A DNA stretch of 64,000 bases, from assembly GCF_030651625.1 (NCBI RefSeq), contig NZ_JAUSCF010000039.1, positions 124,001 to 188,000 on the forward strand, given 5' to 3'. This DNA is from Hydrogenophaga sp. (GTDB lineage: Bacteria; Pseudomonadota; Gammaproteobacteria; Burkholderiales; Burkholderiaceae_C). How positions within the stretch are numbered: the stretch's first letter is position 1; the number at the start of each line of letters is the position of its first letter. Shown here piece by piece: positions 62,048-64,000 of the stretch. The translations under genes were made by a program, and so were the position numbers. The notes under the pieces were generated by a model. It saw only the letters and a program-made list of their open reading frames with translations. It was not told the origin of the DNA and did no database searches.

Positions 62048-64000
62048 GAGCGTAGCTTTCCCGTGGCCAGCGCGGGCAGCACCGCACCACTTGCCGGTGC
62101 GGCGGCGGCCGCCTCCTTGCGAGAGCGCCGAACACGATAGCGCCGGTCGGCCACGGCCAGCAAGCCGCCCAGCGACATGAGCAGACAGCCGCCCCAGATC
62201 CAGTTGACCAGCGGCTTGTGGTGCAGGCGCACGCTCCAGGCGATTTCGCTGACCGGTTCGCCCAGGGCCACGTACAGATCACGCATGACGCTGCGGTCGA
62301 TGGCAACCTCGGTCATGGGCATACGGCTCACGGTGTAGATGCGCCGCTCGGGGTGAAGTGTGGCGACCGGCTTGCCGTTGCGGGTGACGCTGATGGTGGC
62401 GCGGGCCGAGGTGTAGTTCGGTCCCTGCACCAGGTCCATGTCGTCCAGGCGGAAGCTGTGGCCGCCCACTTCGGCACTCTGCCCCACTTCCATGCGCACA
62501 TCGTTCTCGCTTTCGAAGCTGCTCACCACGGTGACGCCGGCAATGAACACCGCCACGCCAAAGTGCGCCAGCAGCATGCCAGCGTAGCTGCCCGGCTGCG
62601 CGCGCAGGGCCACCCACCACGGGGCCGGGTGTGCCCGCAAGCGCTGCACCAGGTTGAGCACCGCCGTGGCGCCCACCCACACAGCCAGCAGCAAGCCCAG
62701 ACCCGTCAGTGGCGTCCAGGCCCGCAGCAACAGGGGAGCGATGAGGGCGCTGGCCACGCTCACGCCCACCGCCCAGCGCAACTGCCGGGCCAGATCGCCT
62801 GCCTCTGCCTTGCGCCAGCGCGCCAGCGGCCCCACGCCCATGAGGAACAGGGCCGGTGCAATCAAAGGAACGAAGACGGCGTTGAAATACGGTGGTCCTA
62901 CCGAGAGCTTGCCCATGCCCAGCGCGTCGATCAGCAGCGGGTACAGCGTGCCCAGCAGCACCGCGGCAGCGGCCACCACCAGCAGCACGTTGTTGGCCAG
63001 GAGCAGACTCTCGCGCGAGAGCAGCTCGAACTGTCCACCGGCCCCAACCTTGGGAGCGCGCCACGCAAACAGCGTGAGCGAGCCGCCCACCACGATGGCA
63101 AAGAACACCAGGATGAACACCCCCCGCGCCGGGTCGGTGGCGAAGGCGTGCACCGAGCTCAGCACACCGGAGCGCACGATGAACGTGCCCAACAGCGATA
63201 GCGAGAACGCAAGGATCGCCAGCAGCGCGGTCCAGAGCTTGAATCCGCCGCGCTTTTCAGTGACTGCCAGCGAATGCATCAGCGCTGTGCCCACCAGCCA
63301 GGGCATGAACGAGGCGTTTTCCACCGGATCCCAGAACCACCAGCCGCCCCAGCCGAGTTCGTAGTAGGCCCAGAAACTTCCCAGCGCAATGCCGGCGGTG
63401 AGAAAGCACCAGGCCAGCGTGGTCCACGGGCGCGACCAGTGTGCCCAGGCGGCATCCAGCCGACCGGCCAGCAAGGCTGCCACCGCAAAGGCAAACGCCA
63501 CCACGAAGCCCACATAGCCCATGTAGAGCATGGGCGGGTGAATCGCCATCCCCGGATCTTGCAACAGGGGGTTGAGGTCTTTGCCGTCCAGCGGCACCGG
63601 GAACACACGTTCGAACGGGTTGGACGTGAGCAGCGTGAACAGCAGGAAGCCGACACTGACCAGGCCCATCACACCCAGCACGCGGGCCAGCATGGGCCGG
63701 TCCAGCTGGCTCGAGAGATGCGCCACGGCAAAAGTCCACCCAGACAGGATGAGCGACCACAGCAGGATGGAACCTTCGTGGTTGCCCCACACCGCACTGA
63801 AGCGGTACAGCAGGGGCAGCGCGGTGTGTGAATGCTCGGCCGCCAGAAGCACCGAAAAATCGCTGGTGATGAAAGCGTGGGTGAGGCACACATAGGCGAA
63901 CAGCAGCAGCGCAAACTGTGCGGTGGCGGCCGGCCTGGCCAGCGCCATCCAGTGGGTGCGGCCGGTCTGCGCGCCCGCCAGCGGCAGCACGCTCTGCACC
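62044..64000 (-). CDS. ccmF: Heme lyase subunit CcmF (N-terminus outside window)
   Basis: At least 651 residues; by comparison with the family about 17 N-terminal residues are missing beyond the right edge. Membrane segments alternate with the family motifs WGNHEGSILLWSLIL, the tryptophan-rich WWFWDPVENASFMPWLVGTA and conserved histidines such as in AIHPPMLYMGYVG. CcmF attaches heme to apocytochromes c with CcmH and CcmI. The C-terminal periplasmic loop has GHSFRLDDMDLVQGPNY. Confidence 0.96.
   Translation of the reverse strand, partial: VQSVLPLAGAQTGRTHWMALARPAATAQFALLLFAYVCLTHAFITSDFSVLLAAEHSHTALPLLYRFSAVWGNHEGSILLWSLILSGWTFAVAHLSSQLDRPMLARVLGVMGLVSVGFLLFTLLTSNPFERVFPVPLDGKDLNPLLQDPGMAIHPPMLYMGYVGFVVAFAFAVAALLAGRLDAAWAHWSRPWTTLAWCFLTAGIALGSFWAYYELGWGGWWFWDPVENASFMPWLVGTALMHSLAVTEKRGGFKLWTALLAILAFSLSLLGTFIVRSGVLSSVHAFATDPARGVFILVFFAIVVGGSLTLFAWRAPKVGAGGQFELLSRESLLLANNVLLVVAAAAVLLGTLYPLLIDALGMGKLSVGPPYFNAVFVPLIAPALFLMGVGPLARWRKAEAGDLARQLRWAVGVSVASALIAPLLLRAWTPLTGLGLLLAVWVGATAVLNLVQRLRAHPAPWWVALRAQPGSYAGMLLAHFGVAVFIAGVTVVSSFESENDVRMEVGQSAEVGGHSFRLDDMDLVQGPNYTSARATISVTRNGKPVATLHPERRIYTVSRMPMTEVAIDRSVMRDLYVALGEPVSEIAWSVRLHHKPLVNWIWGGCLLMSLGGLLAVADRRYRVRRSRKEAAAAAPASGAVLPALATGKLRS

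Overview
The window reads as a chromosomal core region of a betaproteobacterium of the order Burkholderiales, most likely family Comamonadaceae and close to Hydrogenophaga. This is an inference from protein resemblance, high GC, gene order (exbB-exbD-lpxK-Trm112-kdsB-adk; maf-rlmH-rsfS-nadD-hemF-purD-yebC) and a Comamonadaceae-type intergenic repeat. No phage, IS element, integrase or CRISPR array was seen.

Layout. 1-10.8 kb (minus strand): start of an aldehyde dehydrogenase, clpB with a candidate heat-shock promoter, then a tight run alaA-hom-thrC-mobB-moeA-moaD-moaE-GNAT that joins threonine synthesis to molybdenum cofactor synthesis. 10.9-14.1 kb (plus): Mth938-domain protein, bcp, PIN-PhoH. 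14.1-19.2 kb (minus): tRNA-Lys with a decayed tRNA 3' half beside it, tcdA and a YeeE-type transporter sharing a 4-base overlap, then tolB-pal-cpoB. 19.4-21.3 kb: msbA-type ABC exporter. 21.5-30.3 kb (minus): an unusual OmpA-like protein, rng, maf, rlmH, rsfS with a histone-H1-like tail, nadD, hemF, purD, yebC. 30.4-39.6 kb: HerA/YjgR ATPase and DUF1499 (plus), clpS-clpA and icd (minus), DUF192 (plus), sodB and xseA (minus). 39.9-44.0 kb (plus): exbB-exbD-lpxK-Trm112-kdsB-adk. 44.1-46.2 kb (minus): DUF6152, a small membrane protein, asparaginase. 46.2-48.8 kb (plus): lexA behind two LexA boxes, an unknown 120-residue protein, a D-2-hydroxyacid dehydrogenase. 48.8-50.9 kb (minus): FimV-like protein. 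51.0-56.7 kb (plus): a beta-oxidation-type cluster. 58.2-58.4 kb: tRNA-Pro and tRNA-Arg. 58.5-64 kb (minus): quinone reductase and ccmF-ccmG-ccmH-ccmI.

The most interesting unit is 51.0-56.7 kb. A phosphotransferase-fold kinase and an acyl-CoA dehydrogenase sit side by side as split versions of the two halves of ACAD10/ACAD11, next to an enoyl-CoA hydratase, a 3-hydroxyacyl-CoA dehydrogenase and a Crp/Fnr regulator. This predicts 4-hydroxyacyl-CoA breakdown through a phosphorylated intermediate. Other points of interest are a repeat family placed four times in the same orientation just after a stop codon inside minus-strand gene runs, the tRNA remnant, the RsfS tail, an OmpA-like protein with its barrel at the C-terminus, and several conserved genes that appear to start at TTG.
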